Of a stretch of DNA of 64,000 bases, positions 18,268-27,527 are shown in pieces. The notes under the pieces are model-generated. The model made no database searches, was not told where the DNA came from, and saw nothing but the letters and a program-made list of their open reading frames with translations. Within the stretch, counting starts at the first letter, position 1. Every line of letters starts with the position of its first letter. Source of the DNA: Pseudomonas mandelii (GTDB lineage: Bacteria; Pseudomonadota; Gammaproteobacteria; Pseudomonadales; Pseudomonadaceae); contig NZ_RCZA01000011.1 of the NCBI RefSeq assembly GCF_006438925.1, positions 188,343 to 252,342 on the forward strand, written 5' to 3'. A program made the translations under genes and the position numbers.

Positions 18268-21200
18268 GTGAACAAGGCACAATGTCCGTCGCCGCTCCTG
18301 TACTGCCAAAAGGCGGGGGCGCCATTCAAAGCATCGGCAAGGGTTTTGGCGATATCGGCGCCCAGGGTGCTGCCTCGTATGAAGTCGCCTTACCCATTTC
18401 TCCGGGACGCGGCTTCGCACCTGACTTGTCGCTGAGCTATGGCAGTTCAGTCGGTAACAGTGAGTTTGGCATCGGCTGGGGAGTTTCTTTGCCTGTCGTG
18501 GCGCGACGCACCAGCAAAGGTGTGCCGGCCTATGCCGACGATGACGAGATCGTCGGCCCCGGCGCAGTGGTGTGGATGCCCGAGCAAGGCGCTCAGGGCA
18601 CGCTCACAACCAACATTACTCGCTACAACGATCTGCAACTGGATACAACCTACACCGTGGTACGCCACTTCCCGCGCCTCGAAAAAAGCTTTGACCGAAT
18701 CGAACACTGGTCTTCCAAAAACGACAGACCGGGTTTCTGGCTGGTGCACGGTGCCGATGGCAGCCTTCACGTGTTCGGCAGACAACCGGCATCGCGTCGC
18801 GCCGATCCCGAGGATGCGAACCGTGTTGCCGAATGGTTGCTGGAGGAAAGCGTGAACCCGCACGGCGAGCACATTCTCTACCAGTACACGGCTGAAAAGG
18901 CGCAGCGCTACCTGAGCAGCGTGAGCTATGGCAATTTCAAGGCCGACGCGCAGCTGTATTTATGGAAACCGGATCAGCTGAAAACGGTGCAATGGCACTT
19001 CGAACTGGTGTTCGACTACGGCGAACGCAGCCTGGATTATCAAGAGAAACCGGCGTACGCCGGACAGCAATGGCTAACACGTAACGACGCTTTTTCCAGT
19101 TTCGCCTATGGCTTTGAAATACGCACACATCGCCTGTGCCGCCAGGTGCTGATGTTCCATCGTTTTCCCGCAGAGCTGGGTAACGATCCGGTTCTGGTCA
19201 GACGCCTGTTAATCGATTACCGACAGACGCCTCTGGGGTATCAGCATCTGAGCGCCGCCCATGAGCAGGCCTACACAGAGGCGACAACCGCCGAAAACCG
19301 CCCGCCCATGGAATTCACCTACAGCGCCTTTGAACTACCGGCAGCCTCCAGCATGTGGCAGCCGTTTCAGAACATGCCCGGTCTCAACGACGGGCAACGT
19401 TATCAATGGGTGGACCTGTACGGCGAAGGTCTGGCGGGTGTGCTGTATCGGGATAGCGCTGGCTGGTACTACCGCGAACCCATTCGCGCCAAAGCCAAAA
19501 GCAACGAGGTGGCTTACGACCAGCTGCGCGTCGTCCCCGCAGTACCGACGGCTGCATCCGCCAGGATGGCGTTTCAGTCACTGAGCGATCTGACTGGCGA
19601 TGGTCGATTGGACTTGATCACTGCCCAGCCGAAGTCAAGCGGGTTTTTCTCGCTTGATGCCGAGCGAAAGTGGTCAGGATTTGCCACGTTCGATGCGTTC
19701 CCGATTGAGTTTTTCCAGCGAAAAAGCCAATTGGCCGACCTGATGGGTGCCGGACTCAGCGACCTCGCCATGATAGGACCCCGAAGCGTCCGGTTGTACG
19801 CCAACCGGCGCAAGAAAGGCTTCGCCCCCGCTGTCGAAGTGCCTCGTAAAAAGGATGACGACGACCTTCCCGTGCTGACGTCTTCACCCGGCGAACTGGT
19901 CGCCTTCAGCGACATGCTCGGCAGTGGTCAACAACACCTGGTACGCATACGTCACAACGAAGTGAAGTGCTGGCCAAACCTGGGCCGCGGGCGTTTCGGC
20001 AAAGGTCTCGTGCTCGGGTCGCCGGGCATTGCATACGAGGCGTTCGACGCTTCGCGTATTCGTCTGGCGGATCTGGACGGCTCTGGTGCTACCGACCTGA
20101 TTTACCTGGAGTCCAAGCATGCGCTTATCTATATGAACCGCAGCGGCAACAGCTTTGCTCCGCCGGTCAGGCTGACCTGGCCAGAGGGTGTTCGCTTCAA
20201 CAGTTTATGTCAGGTGAGCTTCGACAGCCTTCAAGGGCTCGGCTGCTCCAGCCTGATACTGAGCACGCCGAACATGACGCCCCGCCATTGGCGCTACGAT
20301 TTCGTCAGTGCAAAACCCTATTTGCTCATCGGCGCCAATAACAATATGGGCGCCGCAAACTGCATCAGTTATCGCAGTTCGGCGCAGGAATGGCTGGATG
20401 AGAAAGCGGAGAAAATCAAAGCCGGCAAACCTCCCATCTGTCACCTGCCATTTGCCATGCATGTGGTCTCGAAAAAGACCCAACTCGACGAGATCACTGG
20501 CAATCGCCTGACCCAGAGTTTTTCCTATCGCCAAGGATACTATGATGGTATCGAGCGGGAGTTTCGCGGCTTCGGCTTATTGCTACAGGTCGACAGTGAA
20601 ACGCCCCCCAGTGATACCCCACTGGAAGGTTTTACAACGCCATGCCTGACAAAGAGCTGGTTCCATACGGGACAAGCGGTGGACATGCCCCGTGACGGTT
20701 TCGACGTCACTGACAAACACGCTGTGGAACCGGGCAAATCGCTGCTTTGCCAATACCGGTCCGAGACTGACAGTGACGCTGTAATCGATTCGCCAGACCT
20801 GTCGACAACCCTGGAAATGGCACGCGCCCTGAGTGGCCAAGTGCTGCGCAGCGAAGTCTTTGGCATCGATGAGCGCTCAGGAATCAGCACGCTCTATTCT
20901 GTCCAGGAAAACCGCTATCGGGTTCGCTTGCTGCAAGTGCCGCAAGGCAAACGGCACTACGCCCGGATGTTGCCTTTGGCGCTGGAATCCATCAGCTATC
21001 AATACGAAGGCATCGCTGATGACCCGCAATGTCAGCACACCTTCAATCTGCGGCATGACCCGTACGGCGCTCTGACCCACAGCGTGAGCGTCCATTACGC
21101 CAGACGCAAAGCCGCCGACGACACCCCGCCCTTCAGCGATACCGATCAACAACAATGGTGGCGCGATGCGCATGATCCGGCGCAACAGTTCTACTACCTG

Positions 21201-22739
21201 AGCGAAACCCGCGCCGAGTTCATCCATCTGGACGCGCCCCAAGGATGGCGACTGGGCCTGCCCTATCGTCAGCGCACCCGGGCACAGAAACGACCCAAGG
21301 CGCCCGAGAATGGAGGGCTGCCGGCAAAGGACATGACGTACGAAAAACTCCTCGAACGGGTAAAGGAATCAGCCTGGACCCACCAGAGTGTTCTGACTGG
21401 CCTTTCGGTGCAGCGCTATAAGAACACCTCAACCGCAGAAACCCTCAAGGAGGGTGTCGCGCACTTCGAAGCCCTTGCCGACTATCTGGAAACTGCCGAG
21501 CTCGACGAAACGGCCCTGACTGCTTTCGACGTATTGCCGCAGGCGAGTCGCCCCACAGAAGAGCTGATCGAACAAATGGGCTATCAGCGCATGACCGATT
21601 TTTTTTCGGCGCCCTCAGAAAAATTCTGGTCGGTCAAAAGCTCTTTTTCGACCTACGCCACTTTGGCGGGCTTCTACAAAATAAAGAGTTTCCAAGCGAG
21701 TAAGAGCCAAGGCGTGACCAAGGTTTTCTATGACAAGCATTGTTGCCTGATCACTGAGTTCAGGCTGCCCGATCGCTGTGCCACTCAAGCAACCTACGAC
21801 TATCGTTCGCTTCTACCTCTGCGCATCGTCGACCCGAACGGCAACGTCCATGAAGCTCTCTACAACAGCTTTGGCCGGTTGCTGGCCAACAGTTTTTACG
21901 GCACCGAAGGCAACAAACCCACAGGTTTCAAACCGATTGCTGATTACAAGCGCCCGACATTCACCAGGCCGGGCGATGCCATCGCAGACGGTAAAAAAGC
22001 GTTACAGAAAGCCGCCAGCACCACATTTTCAGCGCCGTTCAGCTGGATGGGATGCATCTCGGAGGCGGCCATGAAAGAGGCTGATTGGCTGGCGCGCTGC
22101 ATAACCAAGGGCGATTTGCTACCCGGTGGGTTTATTTGCAATCGTGCCCGAGATCGTCTGGCGGCACTTGAGAAGCACTCTGCCGATGATGAGAAATTGA
22201 AGATCGAAATCGACAAGTCGCCCCGTGAGCCGATACACGTCGCCACCCTGGTCGCCGATCGTTACCCCGACGACAAGCAGCAACAAATCCACATCAGCGT
22301 TACTTGCCTTGATGGCTTCGGCCGAACATTGCAAAGCAAGCAATTGGTTGAATCAGGGACCGCTTATGTTGTCGACGCCAAGGGTGGATTGACGCTTGAA
22401 AATGGAAAACCGCTCGAGCAGGTGTCAGCTATGCGCTGGCGTATCAGCGAACGGGTTGAATACAACAACAAGGGATTGGCGATCCGCACTTACCGGCCGT
22501 ACTTTGCCAATCACCATCAGTACATCAACGATGTGTCCTTGCGGCAGTTCGGCCACTACGACCTGCAGTTTTACGATGCGCTGGGCCGACCAGCCTGCAC
22601 ACGACTCGCCAGACAAGGCGACCTTTCCTGTATGCGGCGGCAAACCCGACATCCCTGGTACACCGTTGAGGAGGACGAGAACGATACGCTCGAAGAGATC
22701 ACGCCCAAGACACCTGCCATTTCCGGAGGTGCCGCATGA
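18264..22739 (+). CDS. Tc toxin subunit B (SpvB / TcaC-like)
   Basis: The protein has 1491 residues, the usual TcB size. The N-terminal SpvB domain (about 10-330) carries LPKGGGAIQSIGKGFG and LPISPGRGFAPDLSLSYGS. FG-GAP/VCBS-like repeats of the beta-propeller that docks on TcA follow at about 441-616 (LTGDGRLDLI, LMGAGLSDLAM, LADLDGSGATDLIYL). TcdB middle regions come next (SYRQGYYDGIEREFRGFG), then the start of the RHS-type shell. TcB and TcC together build a hollow cocoon that encloses the TcC C-terminal effector until the channel opens. ATG 18264 overlaps the TcaB stop, and its own TGA overlaps the TcC start, so the three subunits are translationally coupled. Confidence 0.92.
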   Translation: MSEQGTMSVAAPVLPKGGGAIQSIGKGFGDIGAQGAASYEVALPISPGRGFAPDLSLSYGSSVGNSEFGIGWGVSLPVVARRTSKGVPAYADDDEIVGPGAVVWMPEQGAQGTLTTNITRYNDLQLDTTYTVVRHFPRLEKSFDRIEHWSSKNDRPGFWLVHGADGSLHVFGRQPASRRADPEDANRVAEWLLEESVNPHGEHILYQYTAEKAQRYLSSVSYGNFKADAQLYLWKPDQLKTVQWHFELVFDYGERSLDYQEKPAYAGQQWLTRNDAFSSFAYGFEIRTHRLCRQVLMFHRFPAELGNDPVLVRRLLIDYRQTPLGYQHLSAAHEQAYTEATTAENRPPMEFTYSAFELPAASSMWQPFQNMPGLNDGQRYQWVDLYGEGLAGVLYRDSAGWYYREPIRAKAKSNEVAYDQLRVVPAVPTAASARMAFQSLSDLTGDGRLDLITAQPKSSGFFSLDAERKWSGFATFDAFPIEFFQRKSQLADLMGAGLSDLAMIGPRSVRLYANRRKKGFAPAVEVPRKKDDDDLPVLTSSPGELVAFSDMLGSGQQHLVRIRHNEVKCWPNLGRGRFGKGLVLGSPGIAYEAFDASRIRLADLDGSGATDLIYLESKHALIYMNRSGNSFAPPVRLTWPEGVRFNSLCQVSFDSLQGLGCSSLILSTPNMTPRHWRYDFVSAKPYLLIGANNNMGAANCISYRSSAQEWLDEKAEKIKAGKPPICHLPFAMHVVSKKTQLDEITGNRLTQSFSYRQGYYDGIEREFRGFGLLLQVDSETPPSDTPLEGFTTPCLTKSWFHTGQAVDMPRDGFDVTDKHAVEPGKSLLCQYRSETDSDAVIDSPDLSTTLEMARALSGQVLRSEVFGIDERSGISTLYSVQENRYRVRLLQVPQGKRHYARMLPLALESISYQYEGIADDPQCQHTFNLRHDPYGALTHSVSVHYARRKAADDTPPFSDTDQQQWWRDAHDPAQQFYYLSETRAEFIHLDAPQGWRLGLPYRQRTRAQKRPKAPENGGLPAKDMTYEKLLERVKESAWTHQSVLTGLSVQRYKNTSTAETLKEGVAHFEALADYLETAELDETALTAFDVLPQASRPTEELIEQMGYQRMTDFFSAPSEKFWSVKSSFSTYATLAGFYKIKSFQASKSQGVTKVFYDKHCCLITEFRLPDRCATQATYDYRSLLPLRIVDPNGNVHEALYNSFGRLLANSFYGTEGNKPTGFKPIADYKRPTFTRPGDAIADGKKALQKAASTTFSAPFSWMGCISEAAMKEADWLARCITKGDLLPGGFICNRARDRLAALEKHSADDEKLKIEIDKSPREPIHVATLVADRYPDDKQQQIHISVTCLDGFGRTLQSKQLVESGTAYVVDAKGGLTLENGKPLEQVSAMRWRISERVEYNNKGLAIRTYRPYFANHHQYINDVSLRQFGHYDLQFYDALGRPACTRLARQGDLSCMRRQTRHPWYTVEEDENDTLEEITPKTPAISGGAA

Positions 22740-25537
22740 GCGCGCAATTGCATAGCAAGACACCGACGCTGACCGCGGTCGACAGCCGAGGTCTGACAAC
22801 CCGGCATGTCGCTTACTGGCGTAGCGACGCGGCCGCAACAGCACAGGCAAGGATAACGCGCCAACTGCATGACATTGCGGGGCGTCTGGTTGCGCAGTGG
22901 GATCCACGACTGTCCCACGGCGAGTCCAGGGCCAATCTGAGCAGCATTTACAGCCTGTCCGGCAGATTGTTACAGACAGACAGTGTTGACGCCGGGTGGC
23001 AGGTCAATCTACCCGCAGACGCAGGACACATAGTGCGTAACTGGGACCAGCGCGGCAATGTTCGGCACACCCACTACGACGACCAGCTAAGGCCGGTCAG
23101 CATCCAGGAACAAGCAGCAGGCGATACCCTGAACGTAGTCGAGCGTATGACCTACGGCGACAGCTCTCCACAGAACGCATCACGTAATCTGTGTGGAGAG
23201 CTGACTCGTCATGATGACTGCGCCGGCACCTTGATTACTGAAGGACACGCGATCTGCGCCAAACCCCTTGGCCATACGCGGCACTTCCTGCGCAACGCCG
23301 ATCGACCAAACTGGCCGGCTGACGAGAAAGCATGTGACAGCCTGCTTGAAGACAGTAAAGGACATGCGACGATCTGGCAGTACGACGCACTGGGACAATC
23401 CATACAACAGATCGATGCAGGCGGACATCGACAGCGCTTCTCGTTTGACGTATCCGGCCAGCTCAAGGCCGTCAGCCTGTTGATCAAGGAGGCGACGACT
23501 GAACAGATCATCTTCAAGGATCTGCGCTATAACGCGTTTGGTCAGGTTGAATCCCAGACTGCCGGGAATGATGTTATCAGCCGTGCAGTGTTCGACCCGG
23601 CCAGCGGTCGACTGACCTCACTCAGCGCATCCGTTTCGTCGAGCATCTTGCAAGATCTTCACTACGCCTATGACGCCGTGGGCAATGTGACGAAAATCGA
23701 AGACAAAGCCCAGCCGGCACAGTTCGGCAGTAACCAGAAGGTTGAAGCCGTCAGCACGTTTACCTACGACAGCCTCTATCAACTGATCAGCGCTACAGGT
23801 CGTGAAGCAGCGGGACCGAACAACCAACCCCACCTCCCCATGTCCAGCAGGGCACCTGTTGATGCGCTGCAACTGTTCAACTTTTCAGAACAGTACGAGT
23901 ACGACGCGGGTGGTAACTTGACCGAACTGCGCCATGTGCGTGATCGCAATAACTACACCCGGACGCTGAACGTTGCAGCGGCAAGCAATCGCCTCTTGTC
24001 CTGGAACAAGGGCGACTCAACGCCCGGTGTGACCGCAACATTCGATACAAACGGCAATCTGCAAGCACTGCAACCCGGCCGATCGCTGCAATGGAACATA
24101 CGCGATCAACTTGACAACGTAGTGCTGGTGACGCGTGAGGATGGCCCTGATGACGATGAACGTTATTGCTACGACAGTAACGGGCAACGCGTACGAAAAA
24201 TCCACACAACCCATGCCGCGTCGGTGACTCACACCCGAGAGGTCCGCTATCTGCCGGGCCTCGAAATTCGTACCCGCCATAACGAAAGACTGGAAGTCAT
24301 CACCCTGCAAGCCGGGCGCTGCAATGTGCGCTACTTGCACTGGACCAAAGGTCGACCGGACGGCATCGCGGCAAACCAGTTGCGCTATAGCCTCGATGAT
24401 CATCTGGGTTCAAGTTCAATCGAACTCGACGATAAGGCCTGGCTGATCAGTCAGGAGAGTTACTTGCCGTATGGAGGAACGGCATGGGTAGCGTCCCGCT
24501 CGGCCGTGGAGGCCGACTACCGAACCATCCGGTATTCCGGCAAGGAGCGCGATGCCAGTGGGCTGTATTACTACGGTCATCGGTATTACGCGCCGTGGTT
24601 GCAGCGCTGGATCAGCCCCGATCCTGCGGGTGCCGTGGATGGGTTGAATCTGTATGCCATGGTGGGGAATAACCCCGTTAGATTTATCGATCACCAAGGG
24701 TTGGGCAAAATACAATTCATTGATTTCACTACCCCGTGGCTAAAGGATGAAGTTGCGAAAAAAATCGTAACGACTGCGAATGCCAACGCGGGCGGCACAG
24801 CAAAGAAACAGAAAAAGCCAACCGAAGATGCCGGTGGACGTGATCCCGAATTCGGCCTCAGCAAAAATAGTCTGAAAGATCTTGTTGTTCACTCTACTGC
24901 CGACTTTTGGGATGAGCGGGATGAGGGGATCGTGAACGCCAGCCGGTTCTACAACTTGAATGGGCCAAGATCTGGCCCGCGGAATTACTCCGGGGTAGAT
25001 AACAATTATGCAGGCACCGCCACAAGCCCTGACTTCTACTTGAGCTTCGGAAGCTACAAGATCGGTAATACGGCTGACTACATGACAGATTTGGCCAGTC
25101 GATATAGCGCCACGAAAGATGACCGGCTTCAAAGAATAACAATAAGTCTGGATATGCTGGAGGAGCACCCAACACTAAGCAGAACAGCCGCGAACGCCCA
25201 TGAACTCCAGCAATGGACCCGCGATTTAATTGAAAAGCATATCGAGCACAGTGACGGGATCATTCCCATACTGACCGGAGGACCAGGGGCTCATGGCGAG
25301 GTGCGGGCGCTGAACTCAATTGTTGCTCTCTTCCCGGACAAGGCTGAAAGAATGCTTTCGAATACGAATCTTTCCACCACTAAATTAATCGGTCCGCACG
25401 CGCCAAAGCCATTTATAGCCTGCTTAAATTGCAGCGGCATCATTCCCAAATCGGTCCAGGTCTGGACCCATCGCACGCCCATAAATTACGCAGCGTATAA
25501 CGCTCGCGTACAGCAAATAAACGGCCCTGGACATTGA
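22736..25537 (+). CDS. Tc toxin subunit C: RHS shell with a YwqJ-like deaminase C-terminus
   Basis: The protein has 933 residues. Residues 1-656 are the TcC/RHS shell with YD repeats, ending in the RHS core signature DPAGAVDGLNLYAMVGNNP (629-647) and DHQGLG (652-657). Asp629 and Asp652 correspond to the pair needed for self-cleavage in TcC proteins, so the effector should be about residues 657-933 (277 residues). That part has no RHS similarity and carries GAHGEVRALN (His853, Glu855) and ACLNCSGII (Cys896, Cys899). This H-x-E plus C-x-x-C zinc-site layout is that of YwqJ-type members of the cytidine deaminase superfamily. The shell call is firm; the deaminase call is by motif. No immunity-like gene follows. 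Confidence 0.88.
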   Translation: MSAQLHSKTPTLTAVDSRGLTTRHVAYWRSDAAATAQARITRQLHDIAGRLVAQWDPRLSHGESRANLSSIYSLSGRLLQTDSVDAGWQVNLPADAGHIVRNWDQRGNVRHTHYDDQLRPVSIQEQAAGDTLNVVERMTYGDSSPQNASRNLCGELTRHDDCAGTLITEGHAICAKPLGHTRHFLRNADRPNWPADEKACDSLLEDSKGHATIWQYDALGQSIQQIDAGGHRQRFSFDVSGQLKAVSLLIKEATTEQIIFKDLRYNAFGQVESQTAGNDVISRAVFDPASGRLTSLSASVSSSILQDLHYAYDAVGNVTKIEDKAQPAQFGSNQKVEAVSTFTYDSLYQLISATGREAAGPNNQPHLPMSSRAPVDALQLFNFSEQYEYDAGGNLTELRHVRDRNNYTRTLNVAAASNRLLSWNKGDSTPGVTATFDTNGNLQALQPGRSLQWNIRDQLDNVVLVTREDGPDDDERYCYDSNGQRVRKIHTTHAASVTHTREVRYLPGLEIRTRHNERLEVITLQAGRCNVRYLHWTKGRPDGIAANQLRYSLDDHLGSSSIELDDKAWLISQESYLPYGGTAWVASRSAVEADYRTIRYSGKERDASGLYYYGHRYYAPWLQRWISPDPAGAVDGLNLYAMVGNNPVRFIDHQGLGKIQFIDFTTPWLKDEVAKKIVTTANANAGGTAKKQKKPTEDAGGRDPEFGLSKNSLKDLVVHSTADFWDERDEGIVNASRFYNLNGPRSGPRNYSGVDNNYAGTATSPDFYLSFGSYKIGNTADYMTDLASRYSATKDDRLQRITISLDMLEEHPTLSRTAANAHELQQWTRDLIEKHIEHSDGIIPILTGGPGAHGEVRALNSIVALFPDKAERMLSNTNLSTTKLIGPHAPKPFIACLNCSGIIPKSVQVWTHRTPINYAAYNARVQQINGPGH

Positions 25538-25579
25538 CAGCGTGGCCTGACTGAAACGCTTCCCAAAAGCCCTATCCGT

Positions 25580-25948
25580 TCAAACACTGATCGCATTGGT
25601 AAACACCAACCGATTCCCGAACGGATCACTGATCGTCATGTCCTGGCTCCCCCAGGGCATGGCCTGGATCTGTGGGTGCGAAAACTTGTATTCCTTGGCG
25701 AGCAGTTGCTGCTGAAACGCCTCCAGCTCGTCCGTCTCGATACGTAGTGCCGAACCCGGCGAGCTGTCGCCGTGATGCTCTGACAAATGCAGCACGCATT
25801 CTCCTCGGGAAACCTGAAGGTACAGCGGAAAATTCGGCTCGAAGCGATGTTGCCAGTCGATCTTGAACCCCAGGAAGTCGACGTAGAACTCCAATGCCTT
25901 GGTTTCATCGAAAATCCGCAGAACCGGGGTGGTTTTGCCGAAGCTCAT
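25580..25948 (-). CDS. VOC superfamily protein (glyoxalase / bleomycin-resistance type)
   Basis: The protein has 122 residues forming one VOC unit of two beta-alpha-beta-beta-beta modules: VLRIFDETKALEFYVDFLGFKIDW in the first half and DMTISDPFGNRLVF in the second. The second signature is typical of glyoxalase/bleomycin-resistance/dioxygenase relatives. Candidate metal or ligand residues (the second-module Asp-Pro-Phe-Gly-Asn and an upstream Glu) are present, but substrates vary widely in this superfamily and none can be assigned. The gene converges on the Tc operon, 42 bases from the TcC stop, with no terminator visible between them. It is not expected to take part in toxin function. Confidence 0.82.
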   Translation of the reverse strand: MSFGKTTPVLRIFDETKALEFYVDFLGFKIDWQHRFEPNFPLYLQVSRGECVLHLSEHHGDSSPGSALRIETDELEAFQQQLLAKEYKFSHPQIQAMPWGSQDMTISDPFGNRLVFTNAISV

Positions 25949-26068
25949 GGAGTTGCTCCCAGACTGATAAGGCCCAGAGTGTAGCCGGGCGAGATGTCAG
26001 CGCTTCGGCTTGGTAATGGCTTTCTTTAGTCTCAATGTGCCATCACTGTGACGCAGCACTCGGAATGC

Positions 26069-27526
26069 TTACTGAAATCCATCACGCAAGTCCCCTTGCC
26101 GCGCCAGAAACCGCCCTTCCCTTCTTCCATTTGCCTGACCTTCGCTGTAACTCAAAACACCATTGATCCACACCCCATCAATCCCTTCCGCCGCCCGTTG
26201 CGGATCATTGAAATCCGCCACATCGCGGATGGTCACAGGATCGAACAACACCAGATCCGCCCAATGTCCTTCACGGATTTCGCCACGTTCCTTCAATCCA
26301 AATCGCGCCGCCGACAACCCGGTCATCTTGTGCACGGCGGTGTGCAGCGGAAACAGCCCCACGTCGCGACTGAAATGTCCGAGCACCCGTGGGAAAGCGC
26401 CCCACAAACGTGGATGCGGAAACGGGTCTTCCGGCAAGCCGTCAGAGCCGATCATCGACAGCGGATGCGCAAGGATTCTTCGTACGTCAGCCTCGTCCAT
26501 TCCGTAATACACCGCGCCGGCCGGTTGCAGGCGTCGAGCGGCGTCAAGTAGCGGCACGCCCCACTCGGCGGCGATGTCCATCAGGTCACGGCCACCCACT
26601 TCAGGGTGCGGCGTTGACCAGGTGATGGTGATGCGATGAGCGTCGGTGACTTGCTTGAGGTCCAGCGTCGATGAACTCGCCGCGTAGGGATAACAGTCGC
26701 AGCCTACCGGGTGGGTTTTCGCCGCGTGTTCGAGGGACGCTAGCAGTTGCGGACTGCGCCCCCAGTTACCCGCGCCTGCACATTTGAGATGGGAAATGAT
26801 CACCGGCGATTTCGCGTGGCGGCCAATCCGGAATGCTTCGTCCATGGCCTCCAGCACCGGCTCGAATTCGCTGCGCAAATGGGTGGTGTAGACCGCGCCG
26901 AAGGCGGTCAGCTCTTCGGTCAATTGCATCACTTCATCGGTGGAAGCCGAGAACGCGTTGGCATAGGCAAGCCCCGTGGACAGACCCAACGCTCCGGCCT
27001 CAAGACTCTCGCGCAGTTGCTCGCGCATCGCGGTGATTTCATCGGGTGTTGCGGTTCGAAACAGGTCGTCGAGGTGATTACTGCGCAGCGCCGTGTGACC
27101 GACCAGTGCAGCCACGTTCAGCGTGGTGTTCGCCGCTTCGACGGCAGCGCGGTAGTCGCTGAACCTTGGATAAACAAACGCCGCGGCGGTGCCGAGCAGG
27201 TTCATCGGGTCGGGCGGATCGCCGCGCAAACTCACCGGAGAAGCACTGATCCCGCAGTTGCCGACAATCACCGTGGTCACGCCCTGGCTGAGCTTGGGCA
27301 GCATTTGCGGCTGGCGGATCACCACGGTGTCGTCGTGGGTGTGCACGTCGATGAAACCTGGTGCCAACACGCGACCGGCGGCGTCAATTTCTTCGGTGGC
27401 GCTGGCATCGTGCAAGTTACCGATACGCTCGATGCGGCCGTTCAGAATCGCCACGTCGGCGGGATAACCGGGCGCGTTGCTGCCATCGATAATCAGGGCG
27501 TTGCGGATCAGCGTGTCGTACATCAT
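26069..27526 (-). CDS. N-acyl-D-amino-acid deacylase (D-aminoacylase)
   Basis: The protein is a 485-residue member of the amidohydrolase superfamily. Its metal-site start GFIDVHTHDDT carries His62 and His64, NCGISASPV supplies the bridging cysteine typical of D-aminoacylases, and THLRSE, ISHLKCAG, DCYPYAASSSTLD and SDGLPEDPFPHPR follow. The enzyme hydrolyses N-acyl-D-amino acids to a carboxylate and the D-amino acid. ATG 27526 has GGGAG nearby; longer in-frame starts lie inside the RpiR gene. It starts two bases below the regulator's stop and is the last gene of a permease-regulator-deacylase operon, which suggests uptake and use of acylated D-amino acids. Confidence 0.9.
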   Translation of the reverse strand: MMYDTLIRNALIIDGSNAPGYPADVAILNGRIERIGNLHDASATEEIDAAGRVLAPGFIDVHTHDDTVVIRQPQMLPKLSQGVTTVIVGNCGISASPVSLRGDPPDPMNLLGTAAAFVYPRFSDYRAAVEAANTTLNVAALVGHTALRSNHLDDLFRTATPDEITAMREQLRESLEAGALGLSTGLAYANAFSASTDEVMQLTEELTAFGAVYTTHLRSEFEPVLEAMDEAFRIGRHAKSPVIISHLKCAGAGNWGRSPQLLASLEHAAKTHPVGCDCYPYAASSSTLDLKQVTDAHRITITWSTPHPEVGGRDLMDIAAEWGVPLLDAARRLQPAGAVYYGMDEADVRRILAHPLSMIGSDGLPEDPFPHPRLWGAFPRVLGHFSRDVGLFPLHTAVHKMTGLSAARFGLKERGEIREGHWADLVLFDPVTIRDVADFNDPQRAAEGIDGVWINGVLSYSEGQANGRREGRFLARQGDLRDGFQ

Positions 27527-27527
27527 G

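Noticed and set aside
25538..25580. Immunity gene for the TcC deaminase-like effector
   Set aside because: Only 42 bases separate TcC from a convergent VOC gene. Tc effectors are enclosed in the cocoon and aimed at other organisms, so no immunity gene is expected.
11267..25600. Prophage or phage-tail origin of the toxin locus
   Set aside because: No tail, lysis, integrase or portal genes are present; all four genes are Tc subunits.
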